Shown here in pieces: positions 1 through 8,832 of a stretch of 51,250 nt of DNA. How positions within the stretch are numbered: the first letter of the stretch is position 1; the number at the start of each line of letters is the position of its first letter. Both the position numbers and the translations under genes were made by a program. A model generated the notes under the pieces. It saw only the letters and a list, made by a program, of their open reading frames with translations. It had not been told where the DNA came from and searched no databases. Origin of the DNA: Pseudomonadota bacterium (GTDB taxonomy: Bacteria; Desulfobacterota; Anaeroferrophillalia; Anaeroferrophillales; Anaeroferrophillaceae); NCBI GenBank assembly GCA_034660915.1, contig JAYEKE010000228.1, forward strand, positions 1 through 51,250, given 5' to 3'.

Positions 1-11
1 AAAATGTCAAA

Positions 12-97
12 TGGCGGAGGGAGTAGGATTCGAACCCACGGAGCTTTCGCTCAACGGTTTTCAAGACCGCCGCCTTAAGCCACTCGGCCATCCCTCC
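12..97 (-). tRNA. tRNA-Ser (anticodon UGA)
   Basis: Read on the minus strand, this 86-nt sequence starts GGAGGGA, carries the type II D-arm start TGGCCGAG, has a long variable arm (GAGCGAAAGCTC) and a TTCGAATC T-loop, and ends TCCCTCC-G-CCA. The 7-bp acceptor stem pairs fully. The anticodon loop CTTGAAA gives anticodon TGA (plus-strand 61-63), which reads UCA-type serine codons. The CCA end is encoded (12-14). The gene lies just downstream of serS on the same strand, so the serine tRNA and its synthetase are neighbours and may be co-transcribed. Confidence 0.97.
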
Positions 98-109
98 GTG
101 AATTGTTTT

Positions 110-1460
<1,351 letters not shown>

Positions 1461-1573
1461 TAAATTTCTCGGGATAATGAAAGTTGCTGAACAGGTTATA
1501 GTGGTAATCAACCGCTTGTAATTATTGATATCTATGATATTGTATTTTGGGTTTGATCAATCCGTCTTTTTGC

Positions 1574-1603
1574 TTTACACTAAGATAACAAATAAGATAT
1601 ACT
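1574..1603 (+). promoter_or_regulatory. Predicted sigma70 promoter of the flavoprotein gene
   Basis: TTTACA (1574-1579), an 18-nt spacer and TATACT (1598-1603) lie 45 bp upstream of the ATG at 1649. The surrounding 1405-1648 gap is AT-rich, with divergent promoters for serS and this gene and nothing else recognisable. Confidence 0.5.
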
Positions 1604-1648
1604 CATCATAGTTGGGGATTTAATTTAGTTTAAACAGAGTGGAGGAGA

Positions 1649-2626
1649 ATGAATTTACCAGGATGGAAAATGGGCGACCGTTTTGTTGACCTTCCCATCA
1701 TTCAGGGTGGAATGGCGGTGAGTGTGTCGACGGCTGAACTTGCATGCGCGGTTGCTGATGAAGGTGGAATTGGAGTAATAGGGGCTACCGGGCTCAGCAT
1801 GGAAGAAGTGAAACGCCAGTTGCAGGAAGCCAGGGCGATGACCAAAGGTATTCTAGGCTTGAATATTATGGTTGCGGCTCGAAGCTTCAAAGAAGTGATT
1901 TATGAATCGGTGCGGCAGAAGGTTGATGTGATTATTGCCGGGGCCGGCTTTTCCAAAGATGTTTTTGGTATCTGCAAGGAGTGGAAAACTCCCCTGATCA
2001 CCATGGTCTCCTCCGTTAAAGCGGCAAAATTAGCGGAAAGATTAGGGGCGGCAGCGGTGATTGTCGAAGGCAGGGATGCTGGCGGTCACCTGGGAACCGA
2101 AGATAAAACGGAAGATTTATTGCCGGCTATCTGCAAGGCAATTTCAATCCCCGCCATTGCTGCCGGTGGATTTGTCGATGGCAAGGCGATCAGCCGGGTT
2201 ATGGAAAAGGGGGCGGCCGGGGTCCAGATGGGAACCAGGTTTCTATTAAGTTCCGAGTGTACGGTTCATGATAATTTTAAAGAGTTGCTGCTGAAATCCA
2301 AAATCAGTGATCTGGTGCGGATACTAAGCCCGGTGGGATTGCCGGCTAATGCCATCAAGACACCGCTGGTGGAAAAGCTGCTGGCTGGTGATCAGTCGAT
2401 CAGGCCGGATAAATGCAACGGCTGCTTAAAACATTGCAGCGGCAGTTTTTGCATCCTGGAGGCCCTGAAACGGGCCCGCAACGGTGACTATGAACGGGGG
2501 CTGTTCTTTACCGGAAGCAACTTCCCGGCGATTAAAAAGATTTTGTCGGTAAAGGAAATTATCGGCGGCCTGATGGAAGAAGCCAGTGCCCGTATAAATG
2601 GAAATGAGCTTTCAGTCAATCCTTGA
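1649..2626 (+). CDS. NAD(P)H-dependent flavin oxidoreductase, nitronate monooxygenase / FabK-like
   Basis: FMN-binding TIM-barrel protein of the 2-nitropropane dioxygenase / enoyl-ACP reductase II family, 325 residues. Visible motifs are the N-terminal IIQGGMAV (17-24), the family glycine-rich signature EGRDAGGHLG (140-149), AAGGFVDG (171-178) and GVQMGTRFL (191-199), which form the phosphate-binding side of the FMN site. A cysteine group C256, C259, C263, C268 near the C-terminus is typical of the subgroup found in anaerobes and could bind metal or an Fe-S cluster. AGTGGAGGAG precedes the ATG. The 3' end overlaps convergent hflX by 11 bp. Substrate cannot be told from sequence: nitronate oxidation, enoyl reduction or another flavin reaction are all possible. 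Confidence 0.88.
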   Translation: MNLPGWKMGDRFVDLPIIQGGMAVSVSTAELACAVADEGGIGVIGATGLSMEEVKRQLQEARAMTKGILGLNIMVAARSFKEVIYESVRQKVDVIIAGAGFSKDVFGICKEWKTPLITMVSSVKAAKLAERLGAAAVIVEGRDAGGHLGTEDKTEDLLPAICKAISIPAIAAGGFVDGKAISRVMEKGAAGVQMGTRFLLSSECTVHDNFKELLLKSKISDLVRILSPVGLPANAIKTPLVEKLLAGDQSIRPDKCNGCLKHCSGSFCILEALKRARNGDYERGLFFTGSNFPAIKKILSVKEIIGGLMEEASARINGNELSVNP

Positions 2627-4274
2627 TACTGGATGCTCTCGAATGCTGTATTCGGTGTCCTAACCTGTCGGTCAGTTTGTTGGTGAGGATTTTGGCGGAT
2701 TTCGGGTCTTTAGCCACAATGCTTATGCCCTGGTAACGTTTGCTCAAAAGTTGATTTTCAGCCTCAGAAATCAGATCAGCCTTGTTGAAAACCAGCATTT
2801 TGGGGATATCCTGGAGGTTCAAAGAACTCAGGATATTTTCAACTACCTGGATGTGTTCCTGTAGATGTTCATCGGCGGCATCGACCAGGTGAATTAACAG
2901 GTCAGCCTCGTTAAGTTCTTCCAGGGTGGTGCGGAAAGCATCCAGCAAATCTTTAGGCAATCGTTTAATGAAACCAACCGTGTCGGTGATGATGATTTCC
3001 TGCTCTCGGGGCAGGCGCAGACGGCGGGTGGTGGGATCAAGGGTAGCAAAGGGAAGGTCTTCTGTAAATACCGAGCTTTTAGTCAACGTATTTAACAGGG
3101 TTGATTTTCCGGCATTGGTGTAACCGATAATGGAAACCAGCGGCAGCTGGTTTTTTTTTCTTTTCTTGCGGGCGTTAGCCCGGCTTTTTGCCATTTTCTT
3201 AAGCCTTTTTTCCAGGGTGCCGATACGTTCCCTGGTGCGACGCCGGTCAATTTCCAGGGTTGTCTCCCCCGGTCCCCGGCCGCCGATTCCCCCGGTTAAA
3301 CGGGATAAGGCGGTGGTCTTTTCAGAAATCCATGATAAACGGTATTTAAGCTGTGCCAGTTCAACTTTCAGTTTTCCTTCGCGGCTTTGGGCCCGGCGGG
3401 CAAAAATATCCAGGATGAGCAGGGTTCGGTCAATGACTTTCAGGTCTGTTATTTCAGAAATCCTGCGGGCCTGCATTGGCGATAATTCCTGGTTGAAGAT
3501 CAAGAGATCGATACCCTGTTCCATGGCCGAGATGGTGATCTCCTGGAGTTTTTCCGCTCCGGTAAGCGTCCGTGGGTTTATGCGGCGATTTTGTATGTAG
3601 GTTTCAGCTATTTGCACCTGGGCACCCCGGGCCAGCTCCACCAGCTCATGGACGGATTCTTCATGAACATGACGTGGTTCCGGTCCGACACTGATGATGA
3701 ACGCCCGCTGTTTATCTGCCGCTTTCGTCTGGTGGCTGAACCCGGTGGCAATTTCATTTTCCATCGTTTGAATTAATTGGGAAAATGGCAGACTGATATT
3801 GTAGGGGGATATAGGTTCAAGGATTTCATAAGCCGGCTGTTGCCGGTTTTCGCCGGCTTTAAGGTGGGCAAGCTGGAGTGAGGCAGGGAGACCGCTGGCG
3901 GTGGTATTGATGACCCCCATCAGATCCAGTCTGAGCATTGCCAGGTCTGTAAGGTCTTCAGTGTCAAGTGGCTGGCTGCCAAGGTGGACATGAATGCAGC
4001 GCAAGCCGCGCAACCGGCCATGCCCCAGACGGTATTCATGCAGGGAGGGCAGAGTGATTCTCTGGTGGGTGCCGACGATAACGTGAGTTATGTATCCCCG
4101 GCGGTTAATCAGGATGCCAATCTGACGGCCTGTTTCATGTGCCAGGCCGGCCAGATAACGGCATAGCTCTTCACTGATAATCTGTTCCTGATTGAGGTGA
4201 CGACGGAATATCTTTTCGAGATTTTTAACCTGTTTAGGTTTCAGGCCGGTGAGATTGCCTTCAATAGCTGGCAT
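2616..4274 (-). CDS. hflX: GTPase HflX with long N-terminal extension
   Basis: Ribosome-associated GTPase that splits stalled 70S/100S ribosomes. Residues from about 190 onward match the standard HflX layout: nucleotide-binding N domain, glycine-rich GGIGGRGPGE (328-337), a basic coiled coil (about 340-375) and the G domain with G1 GYTNAGKS (384-391), G3 DTVGF (431-435) and G4 NKAD (497-500). At 552 residues it is about 125 longer than the E. coli protein. The extra 1-185 region is a distinct domain containing INTTASGLP and LRLDLMGV and resembles the extension of HflX proteins in some other anaerobes. No clear Shine-Dalgarno precedes the ATG. It overlaps the upstream convergent flavoprotein gene by 11 bp. 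Confidence 0.95.
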   Translation of the reverse strand: MPAIEGNLTGLKPKQVKNLEKIFRRHLNQEQIISEELCRYLAGLAHETGRQIGILINRRGYITHVIVGTHQRITLPSLHEYRLGHGRLRGLRCIHVHLGSQPLDTEDLTDLAMLRLDLMGVINTTASGLPASLQLAHLKAGENRQQPAYEILEPISPYNISLPFSQLIQTMENEIATGFSHQTKAADKQRAFIISVGPEPRHVHEESVHELVELARGAQVQIAETYIQNRRINPRTLTGAEKLQEITISAMEQGIDLLIFNQELSPMQARRISEITDLKVIDRTLLILDIFARRAQSREGKLKVELAQLKYRLSWISEKTTALSRLTGGIGGRGPGETTLEIDRRRTRERIGTLEKRLKKMAKSRANARKKRKKNQLPLVSIIGYTNAGKSTLLNTLTKSSVFTEDLPFATLDPTTRRLRLPREQEIIITDTVGFIKRLPKDLLDAFRTTLEELNEADLLIHLVDAADEHLQEHIQVVENILSSLNLQDIPKMLVFNKADLISEAENQLLSKRYQGISIVAKDPKSAKILTNKLTDRLGHRIQHSRASSIKD

Positions 4275-4337
4275 ATATTCTATACTGGGATAAAATTGTC
4301 AGAAAATTCAGAAAAATATCCGTTTTATATTTGCTTT

Positions 4338-4368
4338 TTACCACGAAGACCCAGAGAACACGAAGATT
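4338..4368. repeat. ACCACGAAGA-type repeat fragment
   Basis: The string accacgaagacccagagaac followed by acgaag is an imperfect direct repeat of the ACGAAGA/AACACGAAG kind. A related fragment occurs at 24880-24922 (gagaacacgaagaacacgaa). Such strings are common dispersed repeats in genomes of this group. No function can be assigned. Confidence 0.5.
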
Positions 4369-4382
4369 GTTGTCAAATTTAA

Positions 4383-4481
4383 CTCAACTTTCTGACTTGC
4401 ATCGCCAGGGACATATTGGCAGGATGTTCGGGCTTGGCTCATAGCGATATTCTGCCTTTAGATTAACTTAAGAAAGTTGAG
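4383..4481 (+). repeat. CTCAACTTTCT-ended repeat element, copy 1
   Basis: A 99-bp element bounded by CTCAACTTTCT and its exact reverse complement AGAAAGTTGAG. The interior begins with the family core GCCAGGGACATATTGGCAGG, then ATGTTCGGGCTTGGCTCATAGC. Copies 2 and 3 (19638-19752 and 22759-23032) share the ends and the left core. A truncated copy is at 43792-43860. It sits between hflX and mazG. I see no clear target duplication next to this copy. Confidence 0.8.
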
Positions 4482-4500
4482 AATATAATCTTTTTTCGCG

Positions 4501-4652
4501 GTAAACATTCGACTACGTTTTCAGAAAAGATAAAAATACTCTCACAGAGGCACAAAGCCACAGAGAACCCCAGTCACTTGCCCTCTGTGACTCAGTGTCT
4601 CTGTGAGAAATAATAAAAATTTGTCAATCTATAGACAAAGTCGAATATTTAC
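4501..4652 (-). mobile_element. 152-bp MITE-like element, copy A
   Basis: The ends GTAAACATTCGACT and AGTCGAATATTTAC are near-perfect terminal inverted repeats of 14 bp. The centre folds on itself (CTCACAGAGGCACAAAG facing its partner). The element is flanked on both sides by the identical 8-mer TTTTCGCG (4493-4500 and 4653-4660), the signature of transposition. The reverse complement matches 19754-19905 over the full 152 bp with only four differences by my count. It has no coding capacity, so it must be moved by a transposase encoded elsewhere. It fills most of the hflX-mazG gap. Confidence 0.88.
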
Positions 4653-4697
4653 TTTTCGCGGTCTGTTTTTTCTTATATCTAGCATAGGAGTTTATTG

Positions 4698-5543
4698 ATG
4701 AAAAGTCAACAGCCGGGGATACTCTCTGACCCGGTAAAAGCCGGGAACACGACGGCGGAAAAGTTTTTGCGGCTCCAGGAAGTCATCCGCCGATTGCGTT
4801 CTCCCGGGGGATGTCCCTGGGATCGTGAACAGGATTTTGTTTCCATGAAACCGAGATTTCTGGAAGAAGTCTATGAACTGGTCGATGCTCTGGAACAAAA
4901 TGATTTTGCCGGGATGCGGGAAGAGCTTGGCGATGTTTTTTTTCATCTGCTTTTTATGGTCCTTTTGGGTGAAGAAGGGAATCACTGGGACCTGGATGAT
5001 GTCCTTGATGGTATTGCTGAAAAACTGATTCGCCGGCATCCCCATGTCTTTGCCCAGTCAGGAACGATTGAAACCAGCTCCCAGGTTCTGACCCAGTGGG
5101 ACGAGATTAAAAAACAGGTTGAAGGTAAAAATTATCAATCGCTGCTGGACAATGTTCCCCAGACGCTGCCGCCGCTGCAAAAGGCCTATGTTTATGGCAA
5201 GAAAGGTCGCAAAGTGGGTTTTGACTGGCAGTCGGCCGTCGAGGTGCTGCCTAAAGTACATGAGGAGCTCCGGGAGCTGGAGGAGGCCATGGCGGGAAAT
5301 GACCGGAAAGCCATGGCTGAAGAATTGGGTGATCTCTTCCTGGTTTTGACAAGCTTGACAAGGTTGTTAGATTTTGACCCTGAAGGCCTGGTTCGGGCTG
5401 CTAACCGGAAGTTTGAGTATCGGTTCAGGGAGATGGAACGGATTGCCGGTGTGCAGGGAAGTTCCCTGGAGCAGTTGAGTCTTGAGGAAAAGGAGATTCT
5501 CTGGCAGAAGGCTAAAAAACGTCAAGCACAGGAATCCTCTTGA
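4698..5543 (+). CDS. mazG: Nucleoside triphosphate pyrophosphohydrolase MazG
   Basis: Hydrolyses (d)NTPs to the monophosphate and pyrophosphate, a house-cleaning enzyme that also affects ppGpp levels. The 281-residue product has the two-domain form. The N-terminal catalytic half shows GGCPWDREQ (about 37-45), EEVYE (56-60) and EELGD (75-79), which supply the magnesium-binding acidic residues. The second MazG domain repeats the pattern near residues 195-210 (EELGDLFLVL). Start chosen at the ATG at 4698 because TAGGAG lies 7 nt upstream; a TTG codon directly before it is less likely. The preceding intergenic DNA is filled by two repeat elements, so the promoter may lie in or beside them. Confidence 0.95.
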   Translation: MKSQQPGILSDPVKAGNTTAEKFLRLQEVIRRLRSPGGCPWDREQDFVSMKPRFLEEVYELVDALEQNDFAGMREELGDVFFHLLFMVLLGEEGNHWDLDDVLDGIAEKLIRRHPHVFAQSGTIETSSQVLTQWDEIKKQVEGKNYQSLLDNVPQTLPPLQKAYVYGKKGRKVGFDWQSAVEVLPKVHEELRELEEAMAGNDRKAMAEELGDLFLVLTSLTRLLDFDPEGLVRAANRKFEYRFREMERIAGVQGSSLEQLSLEEKEILWQKAKKRQAQESS

Positions 5544-5824
5544 TGTCCTATCTGTTTACTGAGACTATTGCCTGTGAATAAACTGTTCATAAAGGGATTA
5601 ATCTACGGTAATTATTAAGGAAATATAAATATTCTAAAACCGTTTGAAAAAAATAATAAATAATTACAGTTAGTTACGACCGTACCGGTAAAATAGTAAG
5701 TAGTTTAAGGGGTTTTGAACGATTTTCACAGGTCCTGTGGAAAAGCTGTGGATAATTCTATGAAGAATTTGCTAATATTTTTCTATCATATTGAAATTAA
5801 GGTGAAATTTTTTGGGGCTTGTAA
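5544..5824. other. AT-rich non-coding gap after mazG
   Basis: This stretch is strongly AT-rich and no reading frame in it resembles a protein. I see no tRNA, strong terminator or promoter. It runs into the palindromic element at 5825-6030, and a further 300 bp up to usp (6330) also shows nothing recognisable. Confidence 0.5.
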
Positions 5825-6030
5825 CTATTCAGCACATCTTTATGAAGTGCACTGCTGTGAGCAAAACCGGGACTGTCCCCGAGCCTTTTGGTTTAAAAGG
5901 GGACTGTCCCAGGCTTTTGCGGCGTATGCCGACATTGTTTCATCGTCCGTAAACATCTGGGACAGCCCCCGGTGAAGCTGGGGACAGTCCCGAGTTTACT
6001 ACTTAAGTAGCGATGCAATGTGCTGAATAG
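5825..6030. repeat. 206-bp palindromic element with GGGACNGTCCC boxes
   Basis: The ends are exact 13-bp inverted repeats, CTATTCAGCACAT (5825-5837) and ATGTGCTGAATAG (6018-6030). Inside are four short palindromes of the form GGGACTGTCCC or GGGACAGTCCC (5869-5880, 5899-5910, about 5959-5970 and 5980-5991). They can pair with each other, so the transcript would fold into nested stems. It resembles REP/BIME-type units. No flanking target duplication is evident and no protein is encoded. Confidence 0.7.
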
Positions 6031-6329
6031 CGCCTTCAGACCGCTGTCGCGGCCACATATCTGAAAGCAAATGAAACCATTTACTTGGAAGTTACCGGGG
6101 CTTTTCAATACGCGCCTCGCAGTCACAAAAAATTGCGGCGCAATATCAACCCATCTTATCCTTGATTTAAAGCTAGCGCTGAAAAAGCTGTTTGATGAAG
6201 TGTAATGAGATTGACAGAGAGTTGGGTTCAATGGTAGTAAGTTGACGATTGGAGACTGCTTTAAACTTGGGTTTCATCGTCAATCATGTTCCCGGCTGAA
6301 AAGCCGTTAAAATACGAAAGGAGACGCAG

Positions 6330-6812
6330 ATGAGAAAGTTTAAAAAAGTTTTGATTGCTGTGGACTTTTCCGAAATTACCAGGGATGTGGTCGGGGTTGG
6401 GTGCCATTTTGCCCGGGAGTATGGAGCCCAGGTGGATTTTCTCCATGTGGTGGAAGAGGGATTTCTGCTTCTCGGCCTGGACGGCATGGCATTACCGGCT
6501 GAAGATCTTGAAAGTATCCAGATGGTGGTGGAAGCCCGTAAAACTGCCGGCCGTGAAAAAATGGAAGAAATGGAAAAAATTGCCCGTAAGTATGATTTGT
6601 CCTCCATTAACAGTGCCATTGTTGAAGGTCATCCGGCGACTACCATTGTGGATGAGGCCCATGACCGGCAGATTGATGCTGTTTTTGTGGGTTCCCATGG
6701 TTGGTCAGGAATTAAAAGGTTTCTGATGGGCAGTGTGGCCAGCAAGGTGTTGAAAAATGCCAGGTGTTCGGTAATGATAATCCGGCCGGAACGAGAGGAA
6801 GTTAAAGAATGA
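6330..6812 (+). CDS. Universal stress protein, UspA family
   Basis: Small cytosolic alpha/beta nucleotide-binding protein of 160 residues, the usual size for single-domain Usp. The start VLIAVDFSE is typical, and the ATP-binding signature G-x2-G-x9-G-S is present as GSHGWSGIKRFLMGS, so it probably belongs to the ATP-binding class. AAAGGAG lies upstream of the ATG at the expected spacing. Its TGA overlaps the purB ATG (ATGA at 6809-6812), so it is translationally coupled to purine synthesis genes. The specific stress it answers cannot be inferred. Confidence 0.93.
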   Translation: MRKFKKVLIAVDFSEITRDVVGVGCHFAREYGAQVDFLHVVEEGFLLLGLDGMALPAEDLESIQMVVEARKTAGREKMEEMEKIARKYDLSSINSAIVEGHPATTIVDEAHDRQIDAVFVGSHGWSGIKRFLMGSVASKVLKNARCSVMIIRPEREEVKE

Positions 6813-8104
6813 TTGATCGCTACACCAGGCCCGAGATGGGAGAAATCTGGAGCGAAGAAAATAAGTATCGTGCCTGGTTGAAGGTTGAACTGGCAGCTTG
6901 TGAGGCTCTGGCTGAAATGGGGATGATTCCGCCGGAATCATATGCCACAATCAGGGAAAAAGCGGATTTTTCTCTTTCCCGGATTCAGAAAATTGAACGG
7001 AAAGTCCGGCACGATGTCATTGCTTTTTTGACTTCGGTCGGCGAGTTTGTTGGTCCTGATTCCCGCTATATCCACCTGGGAATGACCTCTTCCGATGTGC
7101 TTGATACGGCCCTTGGTTTGCAGCTGAAAGAAGCCGGTGAGTTGATTCTGGCGGATATAGAACGGTTGATGGAAGTTCTAGAGGAAAAAGCACATCAATA
7201 TCAGGATTGCGTGATGATCGGCAGGTCACATGGAATCCATGCCGAACCCATAACTTTTGGTTTGAAACTGGCCATCTGGTTTGATGAAATCAAGCGCCAG
7301 CGGCGGCGTTTTGTCCTGGCCTTGGAAGATGTATCCGTGGGAAAAATTTCCGGCGCGGTGGGAACCTTCGCCAATATAGTTCCCGAAGTTGAAGAACGTG
7401 TCTGCCATAAATTGGGTTTGTCGCCGGCACCGGCATCCAGCCAGATTGTTCAGCGTGACCGTCAAGCATCTTTTTTTACGGTTCTGGCCCTGCTGGCCGG
7501 ATCGATTGAAAAGTTTGCCATGGAGATCAGGCACCTGCAGCGAACCGAAGTTGGCGAGGTGGAGGAATATTTTCATGCCGGGCAGAAAGGTTCATCCGCC
7601 ATGCCCCACAAACGAAACCCCATCCTCTCGGAAAATATCTGTGGGCTGGCTCGCCTGGTACGCTCCAATTCCCTGGCGGCGATGGAAAATATGTCTTTAT
7701 GGCATGAACGGGATATCAGCCATTCATCGGTTGAACGGGTTATCGGGCCCGATTCAACCATTTTAATAGATTTTATTCTCCAGCGCTTTATCGGTGTCAT
7801 GGATAAACTGGTTGTCTATCCTGAACGCATGCTTGAAAATCTGCAGTTGACCGGGGGGACTATATATTCACAGGGGGTATTGCTGGCCCTGGCCCGCCGT
7901 GGTATCAGCCGTGAGCAAGCCTATGCCTGGGTGCAGATAAATGCCATGGATTCCTTTAAAAAAGGGACATCCTTTAAAGATAATCTTTTAAATGATCATG
8001 AAGTAATGAAGGTTTTATCCGCGGATGAAATTGAAAACCTGTTTAAGGTGGAGCATCACCTGCGCCAGATTCCGGTTATCTTTCGCCGGGTGTTTGGAGA
8101 ATAG
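6809..8104 (+). CDS. purB: Adenylosuccinate lyase
   Basis: Catalyses two steps of purine synthesis: cleavage of SAICAR to AICAR and of adenylosuccinate to AMP, each releasing fumarate. The 431-residue length is standard. It shows the family signature GSSAMPHKRNP (about residues 262-272, with the flexible catalytic serine loop), MTSSDVLDT (about 91-99) and the catalytic-histidine segment GRSHGIHAEP. It overlaps usp by 4 bp and is followed 11 bp later by purC, which makes its first substrate, so the two act in sequence. Confidence 0.97.
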   Translation: MIDRYTRPEMGEIWSEENKYRAWLKVELAACEALAEMGMIPPESYATIREKADFSLSRIQKIERKVRHDVIAFLTSVGEFVGPDSRYIHLGMTSSDVLDTALGLQLKEAGELILADIERLMEVLEEKAHQYQDCVMIGRSHGIHAEPITFGLKLAIWFDEIKRQRRRFVLALEDVSVGKISGAVGTFANIVPEVEERVCHKLGLSPAPASSQIVQRDRQASFFTVLALLAGSIEKFAMEIRHLQRTEVGEVEEYFHAGQKGSSAMPHKRNPILSENICGLARLVRSNSLAAMENMSLWHERDISHSSVERVIGPDSTILIDFILQRFIGVMDKLVVYPERMLENLQLTGGTIYSQGVLLALARRGISREQAYAWVQINAMDSFKKGTSFKDNLLNDHEVMKVLSADEIENLFKVEHHLRQIPVIFRRVFGE

Positions 8105-8115
8105 AGGAGAATAAA

Positions 8116-8832
8116 ATGAAGCGAGGGGATAAAGTTTATGAGGGTAAGGCGAAAATTGTTTATGCTACCGATGATGAACAATACCGAATTCTCTATTTTA
8201 AGGATGATGCCACCGCCTTTGACGGGACAAAAAAAGGGACCATTGTCGAAAAAGGAATTCTTAACAATCGGATTTCGACGACATTGTTCAACTTACTGGC
8301 GGAAAACGGAATCCCAACCCACCTGGTTAAAACCCTTTCGGAGCGGGAGGCACTGGTTAAGAATGTAAGTATCATTCCCGTCGAAGTGGTGGCACGAAAT
8401 ATCATTGCCGGCAGCCTGGCTAAACGCATGGGCCGGCCTGAAGGAGAAAATCTGGCGTTTCCGATTATTGAATATTACTATAAAGATGATTCTTTGCATG
8501 ATCCCATGATTAATCGGGATCATGTTCTGGCCTTTTCCCTGGCTACCGCTGAGCAGATTGATCAAGCCAGGGAGCTGGCATTGAAAATCAACGGCATATT
8601 GCAGCAATATTTTCTTGATCGGGGGATTCTGCTGGTTGATTTTAAGCTGGAGTTTGGTGTTTTTAATGGTGATGTGCTGCTGGCTGATGAAATCTGTCCT
8701 GATACCTGCCGTTTATGGGATGCGGAGAGTCTGGAAAAAATGGATAAAGACCGTTTTCGTCGTGATTTGGGTAAGGTTGAGGAAGCCTATCTTGAAGTTT
8801 GCCGGCGGGTATGTGCCGTTGATGGAGATTAA
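8116..8832 (+). CDS. purC: Phosphoribosylaminoimidazole-succinocarboxamide synthase
   Basis: ATP-dependent ligation of aspartate to CAIR to give SAICAR in de novo purine synthesis. The 238-residue product fits the bacterial single-domain enzyme. Visible segments are the N-terminal KVYEGKAKIVY (nucleotide loop), the FDGTKKGTIVEKG strand, PVEVVARNIIAGS (phosphate and substrate binding) and LLVDFKLEFG. AGAGGAG lies 8 nt before the ATG. It sits between purB and aroB in the same transcription unit. The stop codon is immediately followed by the aroB GTG. Confidence 0.97.
   Translation: MKRGDKVYEGKAKIVYATDDEQYRILYFKDDATAFDGTKKGTIVEKGILNNRISTTLFNLLAENGIPTHLVKTLSEREALVKNVSIIPVEVVARNIIAGSLAKRMGRPEGENLAFPIIEYYYKDDSLHDPMINRDHVLAFSLATAEQIDQARELALKINGILQQYFLDRGILLVDFKLEFGVFNGDVLLADEICPDTCRLWDAESLEKMDKDRFRRDLGKVEEAYLEVCRRVCAVDGD

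Noticed and set aside
5715-6231. Two open frames (86 and 112 codons) in the gap after mazG
   Set aside because: Both run across the palindromic GGGAC repeat, lack convincing ribosome sites and resemble no protein.
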